From an uncultured Bacilli bacterium (GTDB lineage: Bacteria > Bacillota_I > Bacilli_A > RF39 > UBA660): a stretch of DNA of 61,130 nucleotides. Positions 14,635-21,511 of this stretch are shown here, piece after piece. The translations under genes and the position numbers were made by a program. Every line of letters begins with the position of its first letter. Position 1 is the first letter of the stretch. The stretch lies in assembly GCA_910585915.1 (NCBI GenBank), contig CAJUGF010000004.1:1-61130 (forward strand), in the 5' to 3' direction. The notes beneath the pieces are model-generated. The model was not told where the DNA came from. It made no database searches and saw only the letters and a list, made by a program, of their open reading frames with translations.

Positions 14635-15282
14635 TTACAACCTCGTTCTTTTTTCTCTAGCAATACCAATTATAGTTACTGGTTTGTTTTCGATTTGCTC
14701 TTTGCTAAATCTCATAGCAGGGTAGTTGTTGTTATAAGGTTGTAGAGTAATGCCTTCATCATCAATAAATACCTTTTTGAATGTAGCATCGTCTCCGTTA
14801 ACCATTACAGCACAATCTTTTCCATTTGCTAATTGATAATCTTCATTTTTTTCAAATATAACTATATCTTTGCTTTCATATTTTGGATACATTGAATCAC
14901 CACTAATAAATAATCCATAAAATTCCTTTTCTCCTTTAAGCCAAGATTTTGGAATATCAACGTATTCAAGAACATTCTCTTGAGCTTCAATTGGTATTCC
15001 AGCTTTTATTGTTCCTAATACAGGTATGTATACTACATTGGAATCAACTTCAATAGGTTTAGCATTATCGAAATTCAATGGAGGAAAAAAGTCGTTGACA
15101 GAAACATTAAAGTAATCTGCTAATTTAAATAAAATGTCATTATCTGTTTTTCTGTCGCCTAGTTCATATCTAGAAACTGCTTGAGTTGTTACATCTAAAT
15201 ATTCAGCCAATTCTTCTTGATTAATATTTTTAGATTGTCTTAATGTTCTTATTTTAGCACCGATATATTTATTTATATCCAC
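14635..15282 (-). CDS. cI: Phage repressor (CI/LexA type, XRE-S24)
   Basis: 215 aa. N-terminal XRE helix-turn-helix (LRQSKNINQEELAEYLDVTT QAVSRYE region, residues 13-40) and C-terminal S24 peptidase domain. The self-cleavage site is Ala94-Gly95 (TIKAGIP), catalytic Ser130 in SGDSMYP and Lys169 in ATFKKV, so the repressor should be inactivated through RecA after DNA damage. GTG start with AGAAAGGGG upstream. Divergent from cro; operators lie between (15307-15382). Confidence 0.92.
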   Translation of the reverse strand: MDINKYIGAKIRTLRQSKNINQEELAEYLDVTTQAVSRYELGDRKTDNDILFKLADYFNVSVNDFFPPLNFDNAKPIEVDSNVVYIPVLGTIKAGIPIEAQENVLEYVDIPKSWLKGEKEFYGLFISGDSMYPKYESKDIVIFEKNEDYQLANGKDCAVMVNGDDATFKKVFIDDEGITLQPYNNNYPAMRFSKEQIENKPVTIIGIAREKRTRL

Positions 15283-15306
15283 TGTAAAATCCCCTTTCTG
15301 ACATAC

Positions 15307-15382
15307 ATATTAACAAATAATCACCAAAATGTCAAATTTATAACAAAAAAGTGTTGACAATTCACCAAAATGGAGATAATAT
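15307..15382. promoter_or_regulatory. Divergent PRM/PR promoters with operators in both spacers
   Basis: Minus strand (cI): TTGACA 15335-15330, 17 bp, TAATAT 15312-15307. Plus strand (cro): TTGACA 15354-15359, 17 bp, TAATAT 15377-15382. Both promoters have identical hexamers. TCACCAAAATG lies inside each spacer (15321-15331 and 15362-15372), so bound repressor would block either promoter. Confidence 0.85.
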
Positions 15383-15407
15383 GAGGATGTACTAAGGAGG
15401 TGAACAA

Positions 15408-15638
15408 ATGCAAATACGATTGATAATTTTAAGAAAAGAGAGAAAAGTTAAACAAGAAACATTAGCAAAATTATTAGGAATTTCCGTAAAACAATACAGT
15501 TACAAAGAAAATGGAAGATCTAAATTTAATGGTGATGAAATGTTTAAAATAGCAGATTATTTCAATCTAAAGATTACTGATATTTTTTTACCATCATATC
15601 ACCAAAATGGTGATATTCAAACTCAAGAATCAAGTTAG
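15408..15638 (+). CDS. Cro-like XRE regulator
   Basis: 76 aa with a single XRE helix-turn-helix (KQETLAKLLGISVKQYSYKE). ATG 15408 follows AAGGAGGTGA. First gene of the rightward early operon. Its last codons contain a perfect 21-bp palindrome, the best-matching operator in the region, so it may be autoregulated or act as a roadblock. Confidence 0.85.
   Translation: MQIRLIILRKERKVKQETLAKLLGISVKQYSYKENGRSKFNGDEMFKIADYFNLKITDIFLPSYHQNGDIQTQESS
15596..15616. promoter_or_regulatory. Operator inside the 3' end of cro
   Basis: ATATCACC, AAAAT, GGTGATAT: a perfect palindrome sharing TCACCAAAATG with both switch operators. It is coding (YHQNGDI) at the same time. Confidence 0.75.
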
Positions 15639-15648
15639 GAGGATAAGA

Positions 15649-15729
15649 ATGAAAGAAAAAATAGTAATTGAAAACACCATTTATATTTTTGACGAAAACG
15701 GACTAACAATTGAAAAAAAGAAAGATTAA
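15649..15729 (+). CDS. Small protein (26 aa)
   Basis: TAGGAGG lies 6 bases before ATG 15649. Sequence KEKIVIENTIYIFDENGLTI then Lys-rich end. It begins 10 bases after cro. The ribosome site is as strong as any in the prophage, which is the main support. Function unknown. Confidence 0.5.
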   Translation: MKEKIVIENTIYIFDENGLTIEKKKD

Positions 15730-15837
15730 TCTTCCTTTAATTCCTGGTTATCTATTATAAATCAAGAAAGAGAGAAAATAAAAAGGTTCGAATAAACCAC
15801 ACACGTTCAAAAACTATAAAAGAGAGGAGAAAAGACT

Positions 15838-16104
15838 TTGAGCAAAGAAGAAATTTTAAAATATGATAACGTTCCAGTTATTGTGGCTTCTAAATATTTA
15901 GATGTAGCTCCAATGTATATAAGAATGGGTTTAAGACATAATAGACTTCCATTTGGAAGTGCAGTTCAAACATCTGGAAAAGAAGATGGACATTGGAGTT
16001 ATCAAATTAGTCCAGGAGCATTGATTAACTGGAAAGAAGGAAAATCTTTGCAAGACTGGATTAATGAAAATAAAACATATTTAAAAACATTATTAAATGA
16101 ATAA
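15838..16104 (+). CDS. Putative excisionase-like DNA-binding protein
   Basis: 88 aa from TTG 15838, with AGAGGAGA about 8 bases upstream. The core VIVASKYLDVAPMYIRMGLRHNRLPFG looks like a winged-helix/excisionase fold (tolerance of a recognition helix then an RLPFG turn), followed by a basic wing and SPGALINWKEG. Early location fits excision or replication control. Its 108-base leader includes 15798-15811, complementary to the small RNA loop at 12960-12973. Confidence 0.6.
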   Translation: MSKEEILKYDNVPVIVASKYLDVAPMYIRMGLRHNRLPFGSAVQTSGKEDGHWSYQISPGALINWKEGKSLQDWINENKTYLKTLLNE

Positions 16105-16120
16105 AAAGGAGTTGAAGAAA

Positions 16121-16228
16121 GTGAAATTCAGAATAAAGTTGAAGCCTAAAGCAAAAGAAGTAATAGAGATGCAAAAAAAGACTGAGATGTCTGGTACACA
16201 AATCAGCCGAAATAAAAATCAAATGTAA
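16121..16228 (+). CDS. Small basic protein (35 aa), tentative
   Basis: GTG 16121 follows AAAAGGAG by about 9 bases. Lys-rich (FRIKLKPKAKEVIEM). No recognised family. The following 132 bases (16229-16360) hold no gene I can support, only AT-rich leader sequence with a short CTCAA/TTGAG pairing. Confidence 0.35.
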   Translation: MKFRIKLKPKAKEVIEMQKKTEMSGTQISRNKNQM

Positions 16229-16360
16229 ATCTAAATTTACGGCTCAATTCTAGCAAAAATAAGTTGAGTTGTCAAATTTGGATATTGATCTTTGAAAACT
16301 TATAGATATGTGTAATTGTCAAACTAAGTACAAATTATTTTCTATCTTTATGGAGGAAAA

Positions 16361-16561
16361 ATGGACCAATTAGAAGTAAAAAATGACTTTGTAGAAATGA
16401 ATGTAGAAAAAAATTCTATAACTATGAAACCAATAAAAAAAGAAAACTACACGATAGAAAATTTAAAGCAACATTTGATTGAAATGCTTATGAAAAATGA
16501 ATACTATGAAATGTCAGAAGTGGAAGTTATCAAAGCATTATTAGAAAATGAAAAATACTAG
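16361..16561 (+). CDS. Small acidic phage protein (66 aa)
   Basis: ATG follows TGGAGGAA. Helical C-terminal half (ENLKQHLIEMLMKNEYYEMSEVEVIKALLEN). Ends face to face with a minus-strand gene across an inverted repeat. Function unknown. Confidence 0.55.
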   Translation: MDQLEVKNDFVEMNVEKNSITMKPIKKENYTIENLKQHLIEMLMKNEYYEMSEVEVIKALLENEKY

Positions 16562-16582
16562 ATATTGCGAGTATCTAGTATT
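16554..16582. terminator. Bidirectional inverted repeat between convergent genes
   Basis: AATACTAGATA, 7-base loop TTGCGAG, TATCTAGTATT: perfect 11-bp arms. T-tract is poor, so it is a weak terminator or an mRNA end-protecting hairpin. Confidence 0.5.
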
Positions 16583-16587
16583 AAGTA

Positions 16588-16794
16588 TTAATCTACAGTT
16601 ACAGTACGAATGTTTTTACCAACTTCAACAGACTTTGAATTAAGTCCTGCTAGTTTTTGATAAATAGTATCAATTGCATTACAAACAGCATCTGATGTTG
16701 TGCGAGTTGAGTTCTCATCTTTTTCAATATGATTTGAATTTAACATTGCAATAACAATATCTTTTGTCGCTGTAATTAAATCTTTATTACTCAT
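16588..16794 (-). CDS. Small phage protein on the opposite strand (68 aa)
   Basis: GGAGGTG lies 5 to 7 bases before its ATG, so it is a real gene although it runs against the early operon. Helical, with a DAVCNAIDTIYQKLAGL segment; no HTH or membrane helix. It may be expressed in the lysogen. Function unknown. Confidence 0.7.
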   Translation of the reverse strand: MSNKDLITATKDIVIAMLNSNHIEKDENSTRTTSDAVCNAIDTIYQKLAGLNSKSVEVGKNIRTVTVD

Positions 16795-16860
16795 CTTTTC
16801 ACCTCCTTGCCAATATTATAGCAAGAGAGTGTAAAAAGATAAAAAAGTTATGAAAGGGGG

Positions 16861-16898
16861 TTGATTATCTTGAACGTACATGATATCATTTATGTACG
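16861..16898 (+). promoter_or_regulatory. Promoter with palindromic operator for the RHH gene
   Basis: TTGATT (16861-16866), 17 bp, TATCAT (16884-16889). CGTACAT (16875-16881) and ATGTACG (16892-16898) form a perfect inverted repeat over the -10, a likely operator for the ribbon-helix-helix protein encoded downstream. Confidence 0.5.
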
Positions 16899-16917
16899 GA
16901 CAAGATAGGAAGGTGAT

Positions 16918-17082
16918 ATGATAAAAGGTAGTAAAAAAGAAAATGGCAAAGTAAAACGTATTTATTTAAGAACAACCGAAGAAGAATACAAAATGATTTT
17001 AGATGATGCCAAAAAAAACAACATGAATATGTCAGAATATTTACTATATTTAGTAAAAGAAAATAACAAAAAAATAAAATAA
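16918..17082 (+). CDS. Ribbon-helix-helix DNA-binding protein (54 aa)
   Basis: ATG 16918 follows AGGAAGGTGAT. The fold is clear: a basic beta-strand KRIYLRTT then two helices EEEYKMILDDAKKN and MSEYLLYLVKEN. MetJ/Arc-type dimers of this size bind palindromes; the inverted repeat just upstream is the obvious target (inference). Confidence 0.7.
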   Translation: MIKGSKKENGKVKRIYLRTTEEEYKMILDDAKKNNMNMSEYLLYLVKENNKKIK

Positions 17083-17087
17083 AAAAA

Positions 17088-17235
17088 GATAGAAATGTGT
17101 CTTAGTTTAACGGACAAGAAACACAAATCTATCCAGAGTCTGACCACTAATAAAGTGATCTTCTTAATTATACCCAAAATATGATTAAAAGGAAACCCTT
17201 TTTTAGTGGAAGACGTCTACTAGGAAAGGGTTTTT
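17088..17235 (+). promoter_or_regulatory. Structured leader that can hide the next ribosome site
   Basis: Stem 1: GATAGA (17088-17093) with TCTATC (17128-17133) and inner GTGT/ACAC. Stem 2: AAACCCTTT (17193-17201) with AAAGGGTTT (17225-17233), enclosing TAGTGGA/TCTACTA. The AAAGGG arm is the Shine-Dalgarno of the 17238 gene and is followed by T5, so the hairpin works either as terminator or as translation lock. Confidence 0.45.
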
Positions 17236-17237
17236 AT

Positions 17238-17534
17238 ATGAGAAAAGAAGAATTAGAACAATTAAAACAACAGATTAGAGAAGAAGTACGAGAAGAGATG
17301 TTAAGTCTCTTAGAAGAGAATAAAAAGCATAACGTATGGCAAGTTTATACAAAGCAAGAAATAAGACCTATTTTAGAAGAAAAATTAGGTACTAAAAAAG
17401 AAATGTGGAATATGTTAACAGCACTTAATACAATCGCTAGAACATATTGTAAAAAGTCTCAAGTAAGCAAGATTAGTGAAGAAGGCTTAGAAAAGGTAAA
17501 ACCTCTCATCATGCAGATTGTGAGCGAGTTTTAG
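17238..17534 (+). CDS. Hypothetical phage protein (98 aa)
   Basis: The frame is open from 17181, but that part lies in the leader hairpin; ATG 17238 with AGGAAAGGG 7 bases upstream is preferred. Coiled-coil N-terminus (EELEQLKQQIREEVREEM) followed by a region resembling a small DNA-binding domain (VYTKQEIRPILEEKLGTKKE). Function unknown. Confidence 0.6.
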   Translation: MRKEELEQLKQQIREEVREEMLSLLEENKKHNVWQVYTKQEIRPILEEKLGTKKEMWNMLTALNTIARTYCKKSQVSKISEEGLEKVKPLIMQIVSEF

Positions 17535-17536
17535 CT

Positions 17537-17641
17537 ATGAAAAAAAGATTAAAACTAAAAGATTGTGTAAAAGATCTATTACTTGGAATCTATTTTGGAC
17601 TAGCAATGTACATATTTATTTTAAAAGCTTTAGGAATTTAA
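17537..17641 (+). CDS. Small membrane protein (34 aa)
   Basis: ATG 17537 two bases after the previous stop. Basic N-terminus, then one membrane helix (LLLGIYFGLAMYIFIL). No strong ribosome site, so probably coupled to the upstream gene. Confidence 0.4.
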   Translation: MKKRLKLKDCVKDLLLGIYFGLAMYIFILKALGI

Positions 17642-17695
17642 AATAAGGGGTTTTGGTTGAACTAAAAAATATAAGAAAGGATAACAAAATTTTGA

Positions 17696-18370
17696 ATGGC
17701 AATTTTAAAAAGTGAAATAAGAAATAAATTTACTACAATTCCTAATTCAGTAGTTCAAGCAGAAGATATAAGCGATGGAGATTATAGATTGCTGATTTAT
17801 CTTTATTCATTACCTGATGGTTGGAAAATAAATCAAGGATACCTAGGGCAGAAAATGAATTGCAGTCGTGTAAATATAAATAAAAAAATAAGTCGCATAA
17901 AACAAGCTGGATATTTAGATGTGATTAGGACAAGAGAAAATAATACTGACTTTATTTATGTGTTAAAAGAAAAAAATGTATCAGTAAATGATGTATCTTT
18001 GAGAGATGTATCATCTAGAAATGTATCTCTAAGTGATACATATATAAATACTAATATAATAAATACTAAAGAAATAAATACTGAATTAAATATAGAGCGT
18101 AAAAGTGCGGCAAAAAAATTTATTAAACCAACTTTAGAAGAGTTAAAAGAATATTGTACGGAATCGAGCTTAAGTGTAGATTGTCAATATTTCTATGATT
18201 ATTACGAAAGTAACGGATGGCTTGTTGGAAAAAATAAAATGAAAGATTGGAAAGCTACTTTAAGAAATTGGAATCGAAGAAATAAAGAAGAAAAAAAGGA
18301 AAATCAAAAATCTATTCAAGAAATGTTAGAAGAGGAACGAAAAAAAAATGAGCAGAGAAGAAGTTCTTGA
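17696..18370 (+). CDS. Phage replication initiator (DnaD/replisome organiser-like)
   Basis: 224 aa. N-terminal winged-helix (LLIYLYSLPDGWKINQGYLG, INKKISRIKQAGYL), a linker with a five-residue repeat (NVSVN, DVSLR, DVSSR, NVSLS) and a C-terminal domain ending YYESNGWLVGKNKMKDW then KATLRNWNRR, as in phage replisome organisers. The linker DNA is an iteron array (17976-18041), so the origin probably lies inside the gene, as in lambda O and several lactococcal phages. It overlaps the next gene by 23 bp. Confidence 0.8.
   Translation: MAILKSEIRNKFTTIPNSVVQAEDISDGDYRLLIYLYSLPDGWKINQGYLGQKMNCSRVNINKKISRIKQAGYLDVIRTRENNTDFIYVLKEKNVSVNDVSLRDVSSRNVSLSDTYINTNIINTKEINTELNIERKSAAKKFIKPTLEELKEYCTESSLSVDCQYFYDYYESNGWLVGKNKMKDWKATLRNWNRRNKEEKKENQKSIQEMLEEERKKNEQRRSS
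17976..18041. repeat. Candidate phage replication origin (iterons)
   Basis: ATGTATC starts at 17976, 17991, 18006 and 18021, exactly 15 bp apart; an inverted copy TGATACAT is at 18034-18041. A very AT-rich stretch (18040-18100) follows, a plausible unwinding element. Confidence 0.65.
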
Positions 18371-18911
18371 TTTGTTAGGAACAATAGATGTCAGTTACAA
18401 AAGCTTTATTAAAGACACAAATAGTCTTTTAAAAACATGGGAAGAGGTATTGTGTCAATATGATAATGAGGAAGTTAGAGAAGAATTGAAAAGATGTATG
18501 GCAGAAGATCAATTTCAATACCAACCACCAACAGTATATTACTTGGTTAGAAATTTAAGAAAGATATGTGAGAAAGTTGATTATACAAAACAAGTGGTTT
18601 ATTGCCATTTATGTAAAAGACCGTTTAATGATGATGAACAATTAAAAAAGCATATAGATAGATGCTTAAGTGTAAGATATATACTTCGACAATATAAACG
18701 TTTCAATATTAGTAAACAACTTAGCAAAAGAGATTTGTATGAGATGAATCAAGAAGAATTTGATAAAAAATACGAAGAATTACTCAAATGGATACAAAAA
18801 AATACTACTGATGTACGTGAGAAAGCGAGAATTGAATTTATATTCAATCCACCTCGTGCAGAAGTTGCAAAAAGATATTTAAATCAAAAAGAGGGTTTGG
18901 GTTGTAATTAG
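18348..18911 (+). CDS. Helicase-loader inhibitor-like protein with zinc finger
   Basis: 187 aa. The N-terminal half (LLGTIDVSYKSFIKDTNSLL, YQPPTVYYLVRNLRKI) resembles phage SPP1 G39P-type proteins, which regulate the replicative helicase. The middle carries a C2HC finger: CHLCKRPFNDDEQLKKHIDRC. ATG 18348 follows AAGAGGAACG within the end of the initiator gene. No helicase is encoded nearby, so the phage probably recruits host DnaB/DnaC through this pair. Confidence 0.65.
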   Translation: MSREEVLDLLGTIDVSYKSFIKDTNSLLKTWEEVLCQYDNEEVREELKRCMAEDQFQYQPPTVYYLVRNLRKICEKVDYTKQVVYCHLCKRPFNDDEQLKKHIDRCLSVRYILRQYKRFNISKQLSKRDLYEMNQEEFDKKYEELLKWIQKNTTDVREKARIEFIFNPPRAEVAKRYLNQKEGLGCN

Positions 18912-18925
18912 AAAGGATCATAACA

Positions 18926-19309
18926 ATGTTTAAACTAAAACAAAAACTAGATAACATATATGACTTATTAATTGACTTCAATAACAACGAAAGAAAACAT
19001 ACAAAAGCAACTGAATTTTTAATGAGAAGTTATGAAAGAAGTAATATTGAACTTACAAAAGAACTTGAAAGCGAAAGAGGTTCTAATATAACACTAAATG
19101 CAATTGTTAATGGTCAAGAATTAGAAATTCAAAGACTTACAAAGATTATCGAAGATGATAAGAAGTTCAAAGAAGATATCAAAGAATACTTAAAGACAGT
19201 TGCCACAATTGCAACAAATATTCAAAAGGAAGGTTTGACAAAAAAGATTAGTGCAGCTGCTTATACAAGAAATAACATAACTGATGAAACAAAGGCAAAA
19301 TTGAAATGA
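18926..19309 (+). CDS. Coiled-coil phage protein (127 aa)
   Basis: GAAAGGATC precedes ATG 18926. Mostly coiled coil (SNIELTKELESERGSNITL to EDDKKFKEDIKEYLK region), soluble. ATGA overlap with the next frame. Function unknown. Confidence 0.65.
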   Translation: MFKLKQKLDNIYDLLIDFNNNERKHTKATEFLMRSYERSNIELTKELESERGSNITLNAIVNGQELEIQRLTKIIEDDKKFKEDIKEYLKTVATIATNIQKEGLTKKISAAAYTRNNITDETKAKLK

Positions 19310-19569
19310 AAATATCTTATGAAGTTTTGAAACACGGAATAGAATATGTTCTTTGGAAAAATGTTGAAACAGAACATGGAGTCGGATCACATCGTGTGAT
19401 GTCGGGAACAAAAAGTGATTGTATGAACAAGTTGGAGGAATTAAATGGAACAAGAATTAGAAAGACTAAAAGCCAAAAACGTAGAACTGGACGGAAACAA
19501 CAGAATGCTTCTAGAACAGATAAAAAAACTAAAGAAAGATCACGAAAAAGAGTTGAAAGAGTTAAATGA
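19306..19569 (+). CDS. Small phage protein overlapping the next gene (87 aa)
   Basis: ATG 19306 overlaps the previous stop (ATGA). The first 45 residues look protein-like (SYEVLKHGIEYVLWKNVETE). From 19445 on it shares DNA with a better-supported frame and turns into an Arg/Lys-rich tail, typical of a shadow read. Either true overlapping genes or a gene whose proper stop was lost. Confidence 0.45.
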   Translation: MKISYEVLKHGIEYVLWKNVETEHGVGSHRVMSGTKSDCMNKLEELNGTRIRKTKSQKRRTGRKQQNASRTDKKTKERSRKRVERVK

Positions 19570-19633
19570 GATTATCAAAGAAAAAGATAGAACTATTGCT
19601 GAGTTCAGATACAAACAACAAGAATTATTTTGA
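19445..19633 (+). CDS. Coiled-coil phage protein (62 aa)
   Basis: TTGGAGGAATT precedes ATG 19445. Almost entirely heptad coiled coil (EQELERLKAKNVELDGNN, then KDHEKELKELNEIIKEKD). It overlaps its neighbours by 125 and 68 bp. Confidence 0.6.
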   Translation: MEQELERLKAKNVELDGNNRMLLEQIKKLKKDHEKELKELNEIIKEKDRTIAEFRYKQQELF

Positions 19634-20015
19634 ACACTTCTGCGAGTTCTGGCTACCAATTTACAAACATCAAGTGATAGAGGCTAAATTGGAAGATAAC
19701 AAAAAAGCTCTATCAGAGATAATGCTTAACTTAGTTAAAAATATTCATTTAAAAGAGGATGAAAAAAGATATATAGCAAAAAGGATTGGGATTTATTACT
19801 TAATAGAAGAGGATGGAAAGATGGGATTTGAAAAATCAAAAAAACAAGCAAATGAAGTGCATAGAGTAACTAAAATTTGTAGATGCAGCAATCGAATACA
19901 TTTCATGAAACATAATCAAGATTATAAAATCTGTGAAATTTGTGGACGAAAAGTATCTCGAGATAAGAATGCTGAATTTAGAGAAAAACTGAAACAAAAA
20001 ATGAAGGAGAGATAA
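19566..20015 (+). CDS. Phage zinc-ribbon protein (149 aa)
   Basis: Helical N-terminal part (FEHFCEFWLPIYKHQVIEAK) and a C-terminal four-Cys ribbon CRCSNRI, then CEICGRKVSRDK, with a basic end. A downstream start at 19820 (GAGGATGGAAAG upstream) would give just the ribbon domain. Likely nucleic-acid binding. Confidence 0.6.
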   Translation: MRLSKKKIELLLSSDTNNKNYFEHFCEFWLPIYKHQVIEAKLEDNKKALSEIMLNLVKNIHLKEDEKRYIAKRIGIYYLIEEDGKMGFEKSKKQANEVHRVTKICRCSNRIHFMKHNQDYKICEICGRKVSRDKNAEFREKLKQKMKER

Positions 20016-20017
20016 AA

Positions 20018-20506
20018 GTGAAATATAAAGTAAACGATCAAGTTAGAGTTAGAGAAGATTTGAAAGAAAATAATTTTTATGGTGGTTGTAGAGCTACAGC
20101 AGAAATGGAAAAATTTGCAGGAAAAATAGTAACAATTAGTAGAGTGAATGAGCATTCAGAACGTTATAAAGTCAAAGAAGATGAAGAAATACGGAATTGG
20201 TCAGAAGAAATGTTTGAAGGATTAGCAACATTCACAAAATCTGATTTAAAAGAAGGAGATATATGCACTTTAAGAAATGGAGACAAAGAAGCTTTTATGG
20301 AAGGTGATTTTTGTGGATACGATTTAGATGGTTATGAAGAAGATCTAACTAGTAAAGATGGTGATAAAAATTGCGATATTGTAAAAGTAGAACGTCCAAC
20401 AAAACTTGAAACAGTATTTGAAAGAAAAGAAGAACCAAAAGAGATGACATTAAAAGAAGTCTGCGAAAAGTTAGGCTACGAAGTAAAAATTATCAAAGAA
20501 AATTAG
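20018..20506 (+). CDS. Phage protein with two SH3-like repeats (162 aa)
   Basis: GTG 20018 follows AAGGAGAG. The pattern VNDQVRVREDL, FAGKIVTISRV, YKVKEDE, then LKEGDICTLRNG, suggests two small beta-barrel units, as in host-takeover proteins common in Firmicutes phages. C-terminal helix EMTLKEVCEKLGYEVKI. Function unknown. Confidence 0.65.
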   Translation: MKYKVNDQVRVREDLKENNFYGGCRATAEMEKFAGKIVTISRVNEHSERYKVKEDEEIRNWSEEMFEGLATFTKSDLKEGDICTLRNGDKEAFMEGDFCGYDLDGYEEDLTSKDGDKNCDIVKVERPTKLETVFERKEEPKEMTLKEVCEKLGYEVKIIKEN

Positions 20507-20518
20507 GAGGAAATAGAA

Positions 20519-21190
20519 GTGGAAGAGAAATTAAATATAAAAGAACTAAACATTTTTCAAAAAATGTTAAAAGCAACTGAAAAAATAAATACAGTAGCAA
20601 AAAATTTGAAAGTAGACATTAGCAAGACGATGAGTTATAAGGCAGTTAGTGAATCTGATATTTTAGAAGCGGTTAAGCCGATTGAGACTGAATTTGGAAT
20701 TTATAGTTATCCATTTGAAAGAAATGTTATTGAAACAGAGGTACTAGAAACTGTTAGAGAATATAATGGACAACGAACTGAATCAAAGCAGCTTTTTATG
20801 AGATTAGAAGTTAAATACCGATTTGTAAATGTAGATAAACCTGAAGAATATGTCGATATCACAACTTATGGTGATGGAGTTGATAGTCAAGATAAAGCAC
20901 CAGGGAAAGCAATGACATATGCTGATAAATATGCGTTAATGAAGGCTTATAAAATTCAAACTGGAGAAGATCCAGATAAAGAACCTAGTGGAGATTTAAA
21001 AGGTGTGGATAAAAGTAAAAAAATTACAAAAGCAACCCAAAAACAAATTGAAATACTTGCAAAAGTTTACAAAGAAGATAATTTAGCAAAGTTATTAAAT
21101 GCCAATGGAATAACAAGGCTTGAAGATTTAAATGTTCAAAAAGCAAGTGAATTAATAAAAAAAATAAGTGAAAAGAAGGAAGAAAAATAA
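20519..21190 (+). CDS. erf: ERF family single-strand annealing protein
   Basis: 223 aa; GTG start with TTAGGAGGAA upstream. The ERF signature is present: DGVDSQDKAPGKAMTYADKY then ALMKAYKIQTGEDPD. ERF proteins anneal ssDNA during phage recombination and genome circularisation. It pairs with the RecB-like nuclease at 21512 and SSB at 24389. A C-terminal helical tail (KATQKQIEILAKVYKEDN) probably contacts SSB or nuclease. Confidence 0.9.
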   Translation: MEEKLNIKELNIFQKMLKATEKINTVAKNLKVDISKTMSYKAVSESDILEAVKPIETEFGIYSYPFERNVIETEVLETVREYNGQRTESKQLFMRLEVKYRFVNVDKPEEYVDITTYGDGVDSQDKAPGKAMTYADKYALMKAYKIQTGEDPDKEPSGDLKGVDKSKKITKATQKQIEILAKVYKEDNLAKLLNANGITRLEDLNVQKASELIKKISEKKEEK

Positions 21191-21192
21191 TT

Positions 21193-21510
21193 ATGAATGA
21201 ATTAGTAAAAATAGAAAATAATGAGATAGTTATTGCAAATGAAACAATAGAAAAAATTAAAAATTTTGAGAAAGTCAAAGCTGAAATGGATTTAATGCAA
21301 AAAGATTTGAAACAACAATTAAAAGACAAAATGGAATCTTTAGGAATAAAAAAATTCATAGCAAATGGATTATGTGCAACTATTAAAAATGCTACTACTA
21401 GAACAACATTAGATAGTAAAAAGTTAAAAGAAGAGCTTCCAGATATTTATGAAGAATATTCAAAAACAAGTGATGTTGCAAGTTCAATCACCCTAACTGT
21501 GGCAGATTAA
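21193..21510 (+). CDS. ERF-associated phage protein (105 aa)
   Basis: Starts two bases after erf. N-terminal coiled coil (ETIEKIKNFEKVKAEMDLM), then a small domain (LGIKKFIANGLCATIKNATT). Genes of this size between a recombinase and its nuclease are usual in Firmicutes phages. Function unknown. Confidence 0.6.
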   Translation: MNELVKIENNEIVIANETIEKIKNFEKVKAEMDLMQKDLKQQLKDKMESLGIKKFIANGLCATIKNATTRTTLDSKKLKEELPDIYEEYSKTSDVASSITLTVAD

Positions 21511-21511
21511 T

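Noticed and set aside
17976..18041. Iteron array considered as CRISPR-like
   Set aside because: 15-bp period, 7-bp units, inside an initiator gene; fits an origin instead.
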